From Bryoerythrophyllum caledonicum (taxonomy: Eukaryota; Streptophyta; Bryopsida; Pottiales; Pottiaceae), in NCBI GenBank assembly GCA_963971425.1, contig OZ020515.1:18968637-19032636 (forward strand): a stretch of DNA of 64,000 nucleotides, read 5' to 3'. Under the pieces are notes generated by a model, which worked only from the letters and a program-made list of their open reading frames with translations, had not been told where the DNA came from and did not search any database. The translations under genes were made by a program, and so were the position numbers. Shown in pieces: positions 23,684-34,183 of this stretch (positions are counted from its first letter, which is position 1; the number at the start of each line of letters is the position of its first letter).

Positions 23684-24247
23684 CTCCTCCAGCAGGTCGC
23701 TGTGATCCTTGAACAACATCGCCACCTCCTGGTACACCTCGTTGATGGTCTTGTTGCCCTTCCGGTACATGTTGAGAATCTCCAGAAACGACTTGTACAC
23801 ATGCTCGTCCGTCTGGAACCGCGCCTTGATCTTGTTCACGTAGTTGATCGCCTGATCGAACTCCACCGCCGGCTGCTTCTTATCCTCCACCTCCGGCGGC
23901 AGCGTGATCTCGTACCCGCGCGGCAGAAACGTGTTGAACCCGAGGATCAGGTTCCGGTGGCCCTTGAACAGCTCCTTCACGCGCATGATCACCCCCGCCG
24001 TGTCCACCTTCTCCGCCTTGAAGTCCTTCATCACCTCCAGAAACTCGTTGTGCTTGTCCTTGCCATCCTGGAATCGCTCCTTCACGTCCTTCAGGTACGT
24101 CAGCGCGTCGTCCGTCGTCAGACGCTGCTGCCCGCCCCCCGCACCCCCGCGGAGGTTCGCCTCCGACGACTCGCCTCCGCGCGGGCCCGCAGCTCGCTTC
24201 CCATCCGGAGGCCCGTTCTCGTCCTCGCCGCGCTCCCGCCTCTTCAT
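23627..24247 (-). CDS. Truncated SIN3 copy B: intact PAH1-PAH2 frame without the rest
   Basis: Uninterrupted 206-codon frame from the same ATG as SIN3. PAH1 (residues ~44-109) is complete and PAH2 (from ~128) runs to LLEEF at residue 189, losing only its last few residues. It then reads into 17 residues from the duplicated flank ([17 protein letters not shown]). Relative to SIN3 I see only four protein changes (K60Q, D62G, Y66H, Q79E) plus a few silent ones. There is no HDAC-interaction domain. If expressed it could bind repressors without recruiting deacetylases, acting as a competitor; that is inference. It may equally be a young pseudogene that has not yet decayed. Confidence 0.6.
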   Translation of the reverse strand: MKRRERGEDENGPPDGKRAAGPRGGESSEANLRGGAGGGQQRLTTDDALTYLKDVKERFQDGKDKHNEFLEVMKDFKAEKVDTAGVIMRVKELFKGHRNLILGFNTFLPRGYEITLPPEVEDKKQPAVEFDQAINYVNKIKARFQTDEHVYKSFLEILNMYRKGNKTINEVYQEVAMLFKDHSDLLEEFCSHGQLRRNTWIYTGST

Positions 24248-25057
24248 CGCTCCCAATCGACGCCTATCCCCCCGCCTACAACTGCAGAAACCTCCAGGCA
24301 CTCCCGCGCCCCCGCCCTAACGCCGCCAATCCCATGACCCCTGCATGCCAAGCCAAGATCCGAATCCGACCTCCGACATCCACACCGCCAATTCCCCGAG
24401 CTACGCGCGCCCCTCGATCACCTCGTTCCGCCAATCCGCCACCCAACCAACTGCCAATCCCGCCACCATCAATTCCCCCCGCATTTCACACAAACAAAAC
24501 AATCACCGCACACACAACAAAACTCCTCCCCTGCCACTCCCACCACTCCCACCCCTCTCCCAAACCTCTAAAGACCGCTCGCAATTCCACACCCCCATGA
24601 GTCCACGTACCACATCCGCCGCCCCGCAATCCAGCCCGCATGATCCCCTGCGCCCGCAACCGCACCGTTTCACATGCGGTAAAAACCAGCATCCGCAGAT
24701 TGCATGGCGTGCTTCACCTCCACGGAATGCTCATGCCGCGGATTCGAAGCGAAGTGAGGCGAGCGCAGCAGCAGCAGCGGCAGCAGCAGCAGCAGCAACA
24801 GCAGCAACAGAGCATACAAAGACCAGTGCGTTGCCCGGGCACAGTTCATAAGAGGCCCCTCTCTCTTCTCTCTTCTCGCTCCCCACAAGCGCAGACACGC
24901 TTTCCTGCTCTGGGCTTCCTCGCCTTTTACTTTCACTTTCACTTTAAAGCTCTCTCTCTCTCCGCTGGAGGCCTTAACTTTCTGTTAGGTCAGAGTGAGT
25001 CATGACTCGAGTCAAAGTGATGCTTCGTTCGGGTGCTGGTGGGGCGGCGTTAATGTA
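23684..25057. repeat. Segmental duplication copy B of the SIN3 5' end, first segment
   Basis: Nearly identical to SIN3 from 5629 to about 6345 (exon 1 and proximal upstream DNA), then visibly more diverged from about 24405 on. It contains a CAG/GCA-rich run (~24765-24805). At 25056-25057 (TA) it is cut by a Tc1 element. The copy resumes at 29585 (CAGATGGCGTACATTTTGG), again at 30184, again at 43631 and again at 44530, each time after an insertion. Confidence 0.82.
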
Positions 25058-25395
25058 CAGTACCTTGCAAATGAGTTACGTTTATTGTATCCATAGGGCA
25101 GTAAACAGACATGGAGATGTAATTTGGAATTGGCATTACAGATTCAATTTTGGGCCAAATCAGGTATAGAAAATTGTGTTGGAAAGGTAATGAAGTTTAC
25201 TTTATTGCAAGAAGAAAATTTTACAACAAACTTGCAAAATCATACAACAATAAAGTATCTTAGAATATACTACCTACCATCTTATGCTACCACCTTTAGC
25301 GTCAATTATAGCCTTCATACGTTTAGGCCTGCTAGCAATGAGGATCTCGATTATTTCCTTAGAGATGCCCTCCCATGCCCGTTCAATGGATTCAA

Positions 25396-27830
25396 TCATT
25401 TCTTCTTGGTTTTTGATATCGGCCCATTTTGTACACAATGCTTTACAATCATCCATAGGTTCTCTACAGGGTTCAAGTCGGGCAAGTTTGCCAGCCACTT
25501 AAGCTTTTTAATGCGATGCGTCACTCTCCAGCTTTCAGCATATTTACTACAATGCACTAGGGCGCCGTCTTCCATGAGCATAAGAATTCTCACGTTCATC
25601 ATGCATAATATTAAAGCCACCTAAGCGACCTTCATATGCAATATTCACAAAATCTTCGCTTGTGCGTTTGTGAAGTGGCATAACAATAATAGGGCACTTA
25701 TCAAAGCCGTTGATGGCACTCCAAATCATGATGAAAGTGCGGCCCGATTAGAATGTGGAGGCTATGCAATCCAATGAGTAGCGTTCATGCCCTCGATGCC
25801 AAACCTTGACTTATCCGGACGTTGTCCTGATGGAAATTCTTCCATCCTGTACATACAAGTATTAATTTTTATATGTGTGGATTTTAATAAGTAAGGAGTT
25901 GGGGTAAAAGGGGTTGGTCGTGGTAAGAACCACGGTTTGAGGATTTGGGCAGGTGTTAGCATTTAGGTGTTGCACCGTTCTTGTCACTGCTCAGGGGGTA
26001 AGTAGCGGGTTGACTGGTATTTTTCCTGCCTCACTAGCGAGCCAAGCCGTGGGCCGCCGAACCACTCGACGGGCTCGATTGGGTTCGAACCCGGACCGGC
26101 GGCAGCCACTGACCACGATATTTCCAGCCAACCAAGTCCACGACTTGGCGATTAGGTTGTGCGAATCAACACCTTTATATGTCCGTACCATCAGCTATCT
26201 TACGATAAGTTTTATTTTTATTTTTATTTAGTTATTTTTTTATTTTACTTATCTTGTTGGTTGGAAGGTCTAAGTTTTTAGTCTTCCAATAAATAAAAGA
26301 CTAGGGGATTTTATGTGGTCGAAAGTGGAAAGGATAAGAAAGTAATGAAGTACCTTGTGGGGTACTTTGGGTAGGGTGACATGAGCTGGAGTGCCCACGT
26401 CCACTTGAGGTGAAAAAGTTGGAAAAGAGATTCCTTAGTGAGTGTGTGTGTGTGCGGGTGAGAGAGCAAGGGTTTGGAGTAGAACTTTGACTGTGTGTAA
26501 CTCGTTGAGCTTGAATGATATGGAATGGAAAATTTGTGATCTTGTTCTTTGTTTCAAGAGCTTTCCATACTCGTTTTAAATTTTGAATTCGGAGTTGCAG
26601 AGAAAAGTTATTGAGGTTTTAATTCTGTGAAAACCCGAGGCCATCCATTGAGGGGCAGAGGTTTCGAGGAGCCACAACTTTTTCTGTAGTTATCAATTTG
26701 ATTTGAGATTTTGAGGGACTGTGCATCTCTATCTTAGCTTTCTAGAAAGATATTACAATTGAGATTTGGAGTTGTGAGCAAGAAGTTATAGAGATTTGAA
26801 TGAATAAGGGTAGGAAGAACTTTGATTGTCCATAACTTTTGGACAGTAGTTTAGAATTGTTTGAGAATTATAAGGTGCGTGAACCATAGTCATAGCTCTT
26901 CAAAAAGTTATTACAATTGAGATTTGGAGTTTTGAAGAAGAAGTTATGAGCGATTGAATATCTGGAGAGGCAGAATTTGAACTCGTATAACTTTCGGACA
27001 GTAGTTTAGATTGACTTGAAATTTGGAGGAGTGTTAGTTGTCTGAATTAGTTTTCTAGAGAGCTATTACACTTAGTATTTAAAATTTTGAGTCATCGGTG
27101 TCACTTGTTTGAAGGTTACAGCCTTGGTGAAACTTTTCCATTGTGTTTTTGAACACTTGTTTTGAGTTTCTTAGTGTTTTTGAACACTTGAAGACTTTGG
27201 AGTTGAAGGATGGAAGAATTGAAGACTTGAGGCTTGAAGAGAAGAGAAGATGGGGACAAGTGTGTTGTGGCTTGTGGTCCGATTTCTTTTTTTGTGATTC
27301 CAAGCCAATTTTGGAGGCTAGTTGTATTTCAATTCTGTTCATGTAAACTTTGTTGCGGCGAAGTGGGGTTAATTGCCCACACGGTCGTGTTTATGTCGTT
27401 CCCATCGGTGAGGCACGTTTGCTGGTCACCGTGGGTTTGAATTTTAGGAGCCAATCTTTCGGACGGTTTTAGCTTGTGGTCTGGCCGTCCCGTTTTACCC
27501 GTCCGAGGCCGTGGTTTCTTATCACCCACCTTTACCCTTAACCCTTTAGAGCCACCACAGGATAGGCCAACGGGGAGGAGTTTGAAGACTGAAGACCGAA
27601 GACCACAAGATTTGACAGAACTCCGTAGCAGACTCTACGAAGTCGCAGCCAGATACCTCGCGTATTCTCAAAGCGCACTCCTCTCTACACGACAACGTCT
27701 TTCCAATTTCAAAAGAAGACTCGTTTGTCCACATAATGTTGTGCCAATCTGATAAAGTCCATCTCTTGTGTGCTTTTGCAAATGCTAGCCTGTCTACTTT
27801 GTGTTTCTCGCTCAAAAACGGCTTCCTTGC
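25396..27830 (-). pseudogene. Tc1-type transposase relic in two pieces
   Basis: The right piece (~27830-27699) reads KPFLSEKHKVDRLAFAKAHK, WTLSDWHNIMWTNESSFEIG: the start of the catalytic domain, with N in the first catalytic D position (WTNES against WTDES). The left piece (25822-25396) continues GRTFIMIWSAINGF, KRTSEDFVN, MEDGALVHCSKYAESW and LANLPDLNPVENLWMIVK, giving the second D and the E. A frame change lies just before SGRTF and another around the HGRRRPSALHCS part. The helix-turn-helix N-terminus is not recognisable upstream. It is non-functional. Confidence 0.85.
25823..27694. mobile_element. Solo-LTR-like or non-autonomous LTR insertion inside the Tc1 element
   Basis: A 1.87-kb insertion that begins TGTCC and ends GACA and is flanked by ACGT on both sides (25819-25822, 27695-27698), the usual marks of LTR-type integration. 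It carries no gag or pol reading frame, so it is a solo LTR or a non-autonomous relative. Inside are a repeated ATAACTTTTGGACAGTAG-like motif (~26830-27010) and the palindrome GGGTTCGAACCC (26083-26094). It is younger than the Tc1 element that it splits. Confidence 0.6.
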
Positions 27831-28277
27831 TGTAATTCGTTTGCCAGAACCTAAACTCTACAGAGACCATATACCCAACAATTTCGACCTCCACTAACAC
27901 TCAGTTTTGCTACAAACACTCTAGCACTCAAATCCATTATGATTCATAGAACCCAAGGGTCCATTTTGTAGTTGCAAGTCAGAAAAAGTCTTTGTTGTGA
28001 TGGCATGTTCGCAGTTGACATTGTTGCAAGCATTCCAGTTGTAGTGACAGCAAGTTCAGGCTGTCTCTAAAGAATCCCAAATTTGTAGTTGTTGACATTT
28101 TGGAACGTCCTAAATTTAGCAGCTGGTGAGTCACAACTATGTTTTCCATGTATCCACAAAGTTACGTAGCCAGGTGTTTAAAATTCTTGTCAAGATCTCA
28201 TTCCGAAGTGACACCACTACAGAAAACGTGTTGTGACAATTCAAGAAATAAACGTAACTCATTTGCAAGGTACTGTA

Positions 28278-29582
28278 CAGTACCCTCACACAAGTATAAG
28301 TACTTTTTGCTTATGTACGTTTCTACACTACACTGTTGTCAACTTTGGCACCCTCCTGAGGGCTAAAAATTTGTCAATTTACCATGAAATTTTTGGCACA
28401 AGATCACTTCTTTGTTGAAAATGGGTGTGCCAAATTTCAAGTCGAGGAGATGAATACCAAAAAAGATATTCTAAATCTACCAACATGGGGTTACTGGTTT
28501 CACAGGTGCCAACTTTGACACCCTCCCAAGGATTGAAAGAATTTTTTCTCGCCATGAAATTTTTAGCATGAGACCACCTCTATGTTGATTACACGTGCAA
28601 AAAATTTCAAGTCAAGAAGATTCACATAAATAAAACTAACTCAAAATCTAGCAACATGTGTAGTTGTGAGAAACATTTCACTCATGGCCAACTTTGACAC
28701 ACTTCCAAGGATTGTTTTTTTTTCCCATGAAATTTTTGGCATAAGACTATTTCTATGTTGATCACCTACGTGCCAAATTTGAAGGCCAAAATATCTACAT
28801 ATCAAAAGATTTTGAAATCTACCAACATGTATAGTTGTGAGAAACATTTCACTGCTGCCAACTTTGACACCCTCCCATGGATTTTATTTTATATTTTTTC
28901 CCATGATATTTTGGACATAAGACCACCTCTATGTTGATTATACGTGTGCTTAATTTCAAGTCCAAAAGATCCACAAAAGATAAGAAACAAGTCTAAATCT
29001 ACTAACATGTGTAGTTGTGAGAAACAATAAAGGAAACCATTTCACTACTGCCAACTTTAGCACCCTTCCTAGGTCGGAAAATTTGATAATTGACCATGAA
29101 ATTTTTGGCACAAGATCATCTCTATGTTGATAACATGTGTGCCAAAATTCAAGGCTAGAAGAGAAATACAAAAAACCAACTTCAAAATTTACCAACATAT
29201 GTAGCTATAAGAAACAATTTTGAGTATCCTTTTTTGTATTCATCATGTGGCCTTGGAATTTGGCACACTTGTTCTTAACATAGAGGTGATCTTGTGCCAA
29301 AAAATTCAGGGTAAATGAAAAAAGAATCAGGGCGAGGGTGGGTGTCAAAGTTGGCAGCTGTGAATGGCTCACAACTACACATCTTGGTAGATTTTGAATA
29401 TCTTTTTGTATTCATTTTCTGGACTTGAAACTTGGCACACATGTTGTTTACATAGATCTTGTGCCAAAAATTTCATGGTAAATTGACAAATTTTCAGCAC
29501 TCATGAGGGTGTCAAAGTTGGCAGCAATGTAGTGTAGAAACATATATAAGCAAAAAGTATGTATCCTTGTGTGAGGGTACTA
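28278..29582. mobile_element. Non-autonomous Tc1/mariner foldback element, ~1.3 kb
   Basis: Ends (C/T)AGTACCCTCACACAAG in inverted orientation, flanked by TA (28276-28277, 29583-29584). There is no coding content. The whole body consists of modules with GCCAACTTTGACACCCTCCC, CATGAAATTTTTGGCA and AATCTACCAACATG, in forward orientation in the left half and inverted in the right half, so the element can fold back on itself. Its left TA is also the right TA of the preceding Tc1 element. Confidence 0.85.
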
Positions 29583-29661
29583 TACAGATGGCGTACATTT
29601 TGGAGCTTTGGTGAGTGGTTGTGAAGTGAGCATTACGTGCTCCTTGTTTAAATCCATTTTA

Positions 29662-30183
29662 GATAGAGGCACCCAATTCAGATTGACCACCCAATTTTGA
29701 TCAGTAGAGAATGCATGGCATGGTGCATGAAAATGGTAAATGCATGAAATGGTGCATGAAGCAATCCAAAACCAATAATTGAAAATCTGAAAACCCTAGT
29801 CATTATTGGCATTGGGTTGCTTCACCTCAATTGAGCTCTCATTAGTGGCCTTGCCTTAGAAGTCGAACAAGGCCAATCGACATTGGATACCCTCCATGAG
29901 TTGAATATTCAGGCATGTCTTCTCTCTTTTACTTACTCTCACTTGTTGGCATTGGGTGAAGGAGGGCACCAAATCTCACCTACTCTGTAGTTTGATTATG
30001 GGCTCCGGTGGTTTCTGGGCTTTTAAATTCTATATCAACTCCAAATCTTTGTGATTATATATGAAAAAATATCTGTCGAGTTTCATTCCTATTCCGCATC
30101 TTTCTACATAAATGTTTTTGACGTACAATGTCATTTGAGTCCCCAACACGCTTAAGTGATCTGAATAGGGTGCCTCTACCAAG
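29662..30183. mobile_element. MITE, 522 bp, TTA target duplication (PIF/Harbinger-like)
   Basis: Interrupts SIN3 copy B between AAATCCATT and TTCCTTCTCAATTG, a junction seen intact in copy A near 23650. It is flanked by TTA (29659-29661 and 30184-30186). The ends share (G)(A/G)TAGAGGCACCC(A/T)ATTCAGAT in inverted orientation, with the right end carrying about three extra bases. The interior is non-coding. TTA duplication fits PIF/Harbinger; the family call is inference. Confidence 0.7.
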
Positions 30184-30812
30184 TTATTCCTTCTCAATTG
30201 TCCATGAGAACAAAACTTTCCATCCCAACTTGATGTAAGAGGACATATTTTGGGTTCTATCATGAGGTAATTTTGAATGTACATTCGAGATTTCATGTTC
30301 TATGGCAATGAATACTTTTGTCCTCATCAACACTAAGGGGCTGAGGTTAAAATTGCAATTGGGATGTATACAAAATATTTAAAGCGGTTTAGAAAAATGA
30401 CCTTAATAAAAACATGTTTGAAGCATGTGATAAGGTACCTTTCATAAAAAGTTAAATCTAAATCATATTAATTTTACCCCAAACTAGTTCTAAACTTTAA
30501 AAATATCAAAATCACTTTTTTAACTTTGAAAAAATCATTCTCAGGTAGAAAATAACATAAAACAACATGCTAGAAATTTATTGACCACTTTTGAATTGGG
30601 CCCGCCATCTCCCCACCCCGCTGACTTCTACCAAAAAATGAAATTAGAAAATCTCAATGTTAGAAATAAAAGAAAAGATCATTTTGATGTTGTGAAAAAC
30701 AAAAAAATAGCTTTTATTCTTTTGCAAAAGAGGTAGAGCCAACTCTTCTTACAATTTTTTTTGTTACAACAATCATTTCTCAAGCAATTTCATTCAATAA
30801 TAGTTGACTTAA

Positions 30813-30844
30813 AACACGCAATTAAGCAATTATGCACTTAGCCA
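30813..30844 (+). repeat. Left terminal inverted repeat of the 12.8-kb element
   Basis: AACACGCAATTAAGCAATTA followed by TGCACTTAGCCA; preceded by TTAA. It pairs with 43599-43630 with two mismatches. Confidence 0.85.
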
Positions 30845-31122
30845 AATGCACTCCTTGCTGGTAGAAAGCCGCAAGTTATTTGTTCATAATTTTTTTTTAA
30901 ATCTAAATTTGGCAAAAGTTTAGTATATTTTTTGTCAAAAAATTTTGGTGTTTGTCGTGTCATACATTGGCATCTTCTTGTTCATATCAGTAATATATTT
31001 TTTACATTCGCTACCTTTTTTTAGAAAATATATGATTTCTAATCTAGTTTGCAAATCCTACTACAAAATTATGATCATGTGCCCAAAGAGATTATAAATG
31101 TGTTATGAGTTATTATAGGATT

Positions 31123-31626
31123 TTAGAGTACTGCACTACAAATACAATGTGTAAGAGATACAAAAATATATATGCAATTTCCTAAGACAGTGTAAAGTAC
31201 CTCACTGTATTTTATAATGCAAAAACATACATAATCAAGCAATTCCACACTATTGCTGAGGAATTTTGAAATCAAACATATCATATGGACCACCCAATAT
31301 GTAAATATATACCACCCACCAAACGATTGACACATCTCAAACTGCATTATACTAACGTACTTGTCACCTAAACTGCGTGCATGGTCTACTATAGTATATA
31401 GCTCCAGGGCCCAAAGCTCATCTTCTGGCGCAACGACTCCCTCTACGTGTCCAATGGCGCTACCTACCATAGCGGACAGTTTATGATCTTGCACTGGTCG
31501 ATCTCCCACATCTTCGATGCCAATGGACGCACACTCAACATATTGGTAATTTCCAAGAACACCCTCCCGCGTATGCCTTACGCTATCTTCATTGTAGAAA
31601 AAGCCATCCTCTGCATTGAAGGACAT
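31123..31626 (-). pseudogene. C-terminal part of the left block, unrecognised
   Basis: Open frame beginning MSFNAEDGFFYNEDSVRHTR, with an acidic, ordinary soluble composition to about residue 110 (VAPEDELWALELYTIV). It then runs into a Cys/Ile/Val-rich stretch (for example LLDYVCFCIIKY) that looks like AT-rich non-coding read-through. The first ~110 codons are probably the real tail of the left-block protein, reached through a splice or after decay. No family recognised. Confidence 0.4.
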
Positions 31627-31776
31627 CTCTCGCTCTGATGAGAAGGCCCCCTAAAATGCAATGATGTCCTTGGATACGCTAGATCTTGGAACGGAAGGCA
31701 AACCTCGTCCGGTATCACTCTGAGTACCTCCGAACGTCTCTTGTGTCTCCGATACAGGTTCTGATTGAGAAGACAT

Positions 31777-33529
31777 CTAAGGCTGTAGAATCCTCTTCTG
31801 CACCGAAAAAAATTCACATGAATCCAATTTTTTTTCCTCCATCTCCAGCCTAGGACCATCAAATGTACGCCCCCCTCCTGCCCCTGCCGCCAAACTAACA
31901 TCTACTACATCGGTATCTTGCATCGTCTCTGTAGGTGTTGCAGACGTCTCCACTGAAATATCTCCCACCGCCCGTTGCGTTGATAGAATCCTCTCTCTTG
32001 GAAGGAACTGGTTCATTCCATCTTCATCGTGGTCTGAATCACTACGAGATGAGAAATCTTCAGTGGTACCTGAACGTGGCAATCTCTCATGTAAATCACC
32101 TCCATCCTCATTGTCGTCTTCATTCCTCATTCCATCAACCGCCTCTTTGGTCTCAGGTACGATGTTGCAAACAATACTTGTTCCACCAGTCCTGACCAAC
32201 AATTGTCCTTGGAAGTTGTCGGACAACTCATTGCACAGGAATGAAACTCTATCTGTACAATCGTCAATGATGAAAACCTCAGATCCCTGGAAATCTCCTT
32301 CAAGGATCGTAGGAATGGCCATAGATATGTTACACGCCACTAAACCCCAACTACGGGGCAAGTATGAGCCCACTAGTCTTGCCAGCTCTGATGGAGATCT
32401 CTCAAGTGAATCAACTTGAGAGGGTTGGCATGCCTCACTCCAATGATCCAAGAAAACAAGTGGAAGTGGAACGTCTCCAGAAACATAGTTTGGGCCAAGA
32501 GATATACCCTCAGGGTGCTGCATACAAATCACAAGATTGCCAATCGGTTGTACTACTTGCTCCAGACGCCCATTCTCTGAAAAAATCAAGAGCATAGGGA
32601 TTAACCGAGTTCGGATCAAATGCCCAACATCCACGTCGCATAGTACATCCCTCTCGAAGCTTCACCTTCGTGAAAAACTCTTCGTTGGCATACACGGCCG
32701 CTGGTAACAAGAAGATGACGTTCCATCGTTCAATATTTGCCATCCATAATGTCAGCTGTGCAAAAGCTGCGGATAACTGGACGTCTCCCCAATGACTATC
32801 TTTATGCCTCCCACCGCCACGTCGACAATCAATCACCCACAAATATGGTTTCCCCAGCTCTATGTAGTCAGTGCGGAATAACCCTCTTCTACACCGAACC
32901 GGAAGAAGATTTTGTGTGTCGTTCTGGCCTGGCCTCTTAATTACCATCTGCCATTCCCAAATAGCAGTAGCCTGTCTTCCGACATCCACGGACAGTCCAA
33001 TGTATCGACGCCCCCATGTTGCAATGTCACCATAATGAAACATGATGGAAGGGGGGATGAAGTAGCCTATGTCTTCCAGTTTAGACACCTTCCCCCGCAC
33101 ATGAGCACTCCAAGCCTTTTTCGTGGTAGCATTCAAAAGCTTTCCAAAGGTATCAAGTTGTTCGTTACTCCTTGGAAAATACTTCCATACACGGATACGA
33201 AAAAACTCCTCCATGGAATTAGGTGTACTTTACTTGTTCTCGACCATCAACCAACGGATGGAATTCATCACAGCTTCTCGTCTCTGATATCGGTCAACCA
33301 CACCTGCAATCGTACGAGGATGTGGATTCTTGTCTTTTATACCGTCGAAGTAATATGCTTGACGAGGTCTTACTCCATCCTCCTTCACCGGCTTCGCTGC
33401 AACAGACTTTACCAACCGAAGATAATACGGATTCGGAGCCCTACCTAACGGCCTCAACCAATTCTGCGTCATCTCCTTTCTTGTTGGTCGTACGTCCACA
33501 TTTGGATCCAGCTCTTTCTTCCTCGCCAT
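31777..33529 (-). pseudogene. Main part of the left block: large unrecognised protein of the 12.8-kb element
   Basis: Three consecutive minus-strand frames, 33529-33230, 33214-32510 and 32634-31777, look like one protein of ~600 aa with one or two introns or breaks; the first two share a phase. Notable segments are KEMTQNWLRPLGRAPNPYYL, VWKYFPRSNEQLDTFGKLLN, IGYFIPPSIMFHYGDIATWG, YLWVIDCRRGGGRHKDSHWG, WNVIFLLPAAVYANEEFF and GSEVFIIDDCTDRVSFL, followed by an acidic Asp/Glu/Ser-rich tail. The alternation of hydrophobic strands (VIDCRR, VIFLLP, VFIID) suggests an alpha/beta fold, perhaps nucleotide- or SAM-binding, but I see no diagnostic motif. Transcribed toward the left end of the element. 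Confidence 0.5.
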
Positions 33530-33617
33530 GTCCTTCTACTTGTCCTCTTCCTCCTTGTTGTAAAAGAGAATGCCGTCTTCGTAGTCCTTGGATACTTGAA
33601 TTATAGCTTCGAAGCAG

Positions 33618-34040
33618 TCATTGCTCGGATTCCATGCATGATTGGTCAGATCCTCCATATTTGTGGCCAACCTCTTCACCGTGATAACTCTCAACGACAC
33701 CATCATCGGTGGTAGTATGCACGATGTATCTGATTGATCGAAGTACCAGTCTACTCACCCGAGTCCCGAATTCTAGGTCTCTTAAGCGGTTAAATACTTC
33801 TCTGACCCTCTTATGTGATAAAACCCGGTGGTTCGTTTCCGGATTTTTCATAGAGACAATGCGGTCTATGTATGCCTTAAACACAAAATTCCTCCACACT
33901 GATCCTTTTGTAGGCACTTGTACTTTTAAGTACATTGAAGTTGAAACATCTTGTGGTATCTCCGCATTGTCTTCAAAATCCTCAGGTACACTGTCTGATA
34001 GGTTGTGAAATGCTTCTTCCTCCGGCGCCATGGCTGACAA
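33618..34040 (-). pseudogene. Left block, 140-codon segment, unrecognised
   Basis: Begins MSAMAPEEEAFHNLSDSVPE, with an acidic N-terminus and then a basic helical region (KRVREVFNRLRDLEFGTRVS, RLVLRSIRYIVHTTTDDGV). Probably the upstream exon of the same left-block gene. I cannot name a domain. Confidence 0.4.
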
Positions 34041-34183
34041 ATCAGCTAAATCTCCCGGTGTAGATGTAGGGCCCTACGATGACCATCAGACGTCCTAAGC
34101 CCCGACCTAGGAACCCTGCCACCTGATCTTACACTTCTCCCAATCAACCTCCTCCCGCTTGGATCCAAACTTGATGGGCCTTC

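Larger units (their letters stand above)
25058..28275. mobile_element. Tc1/mariner element, 29-bp inverted repeats, broken by a nested LTR
   Basis: The ends are perfect inverted repeats beginning CAGTACCTTGCAAATGAGTT, flanked by TA at 25056-25057 and 28276-28277. It sits in SIN3 copy B exactly between ATG and TACAGATGG of the sequence seen uninterrupted at ~7160-7175. The interior has a minus-strand Tc1 transposase relic in two parts, separated by an LTR-like insertion at 25823-27694. The next element starts directly after its right TA. Confidence 0.88.

Noticed and set aside
26083-26094. Possible tRNA gene at GGGTTCGAACCC
   Set aside because: No acceptor stem pairing or anticodon arm could be drawn; kept only as a weak SINE possibility.
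30030-30296. Minus-strand frame containing [10 protein letters not shown], also seen at the end of SIN3 copy B
   Set aside because: The shared residues come from translation of the duplicated upstream repeat (AGTTTTGTTCTCATGG... reversed), not from a protein domain.
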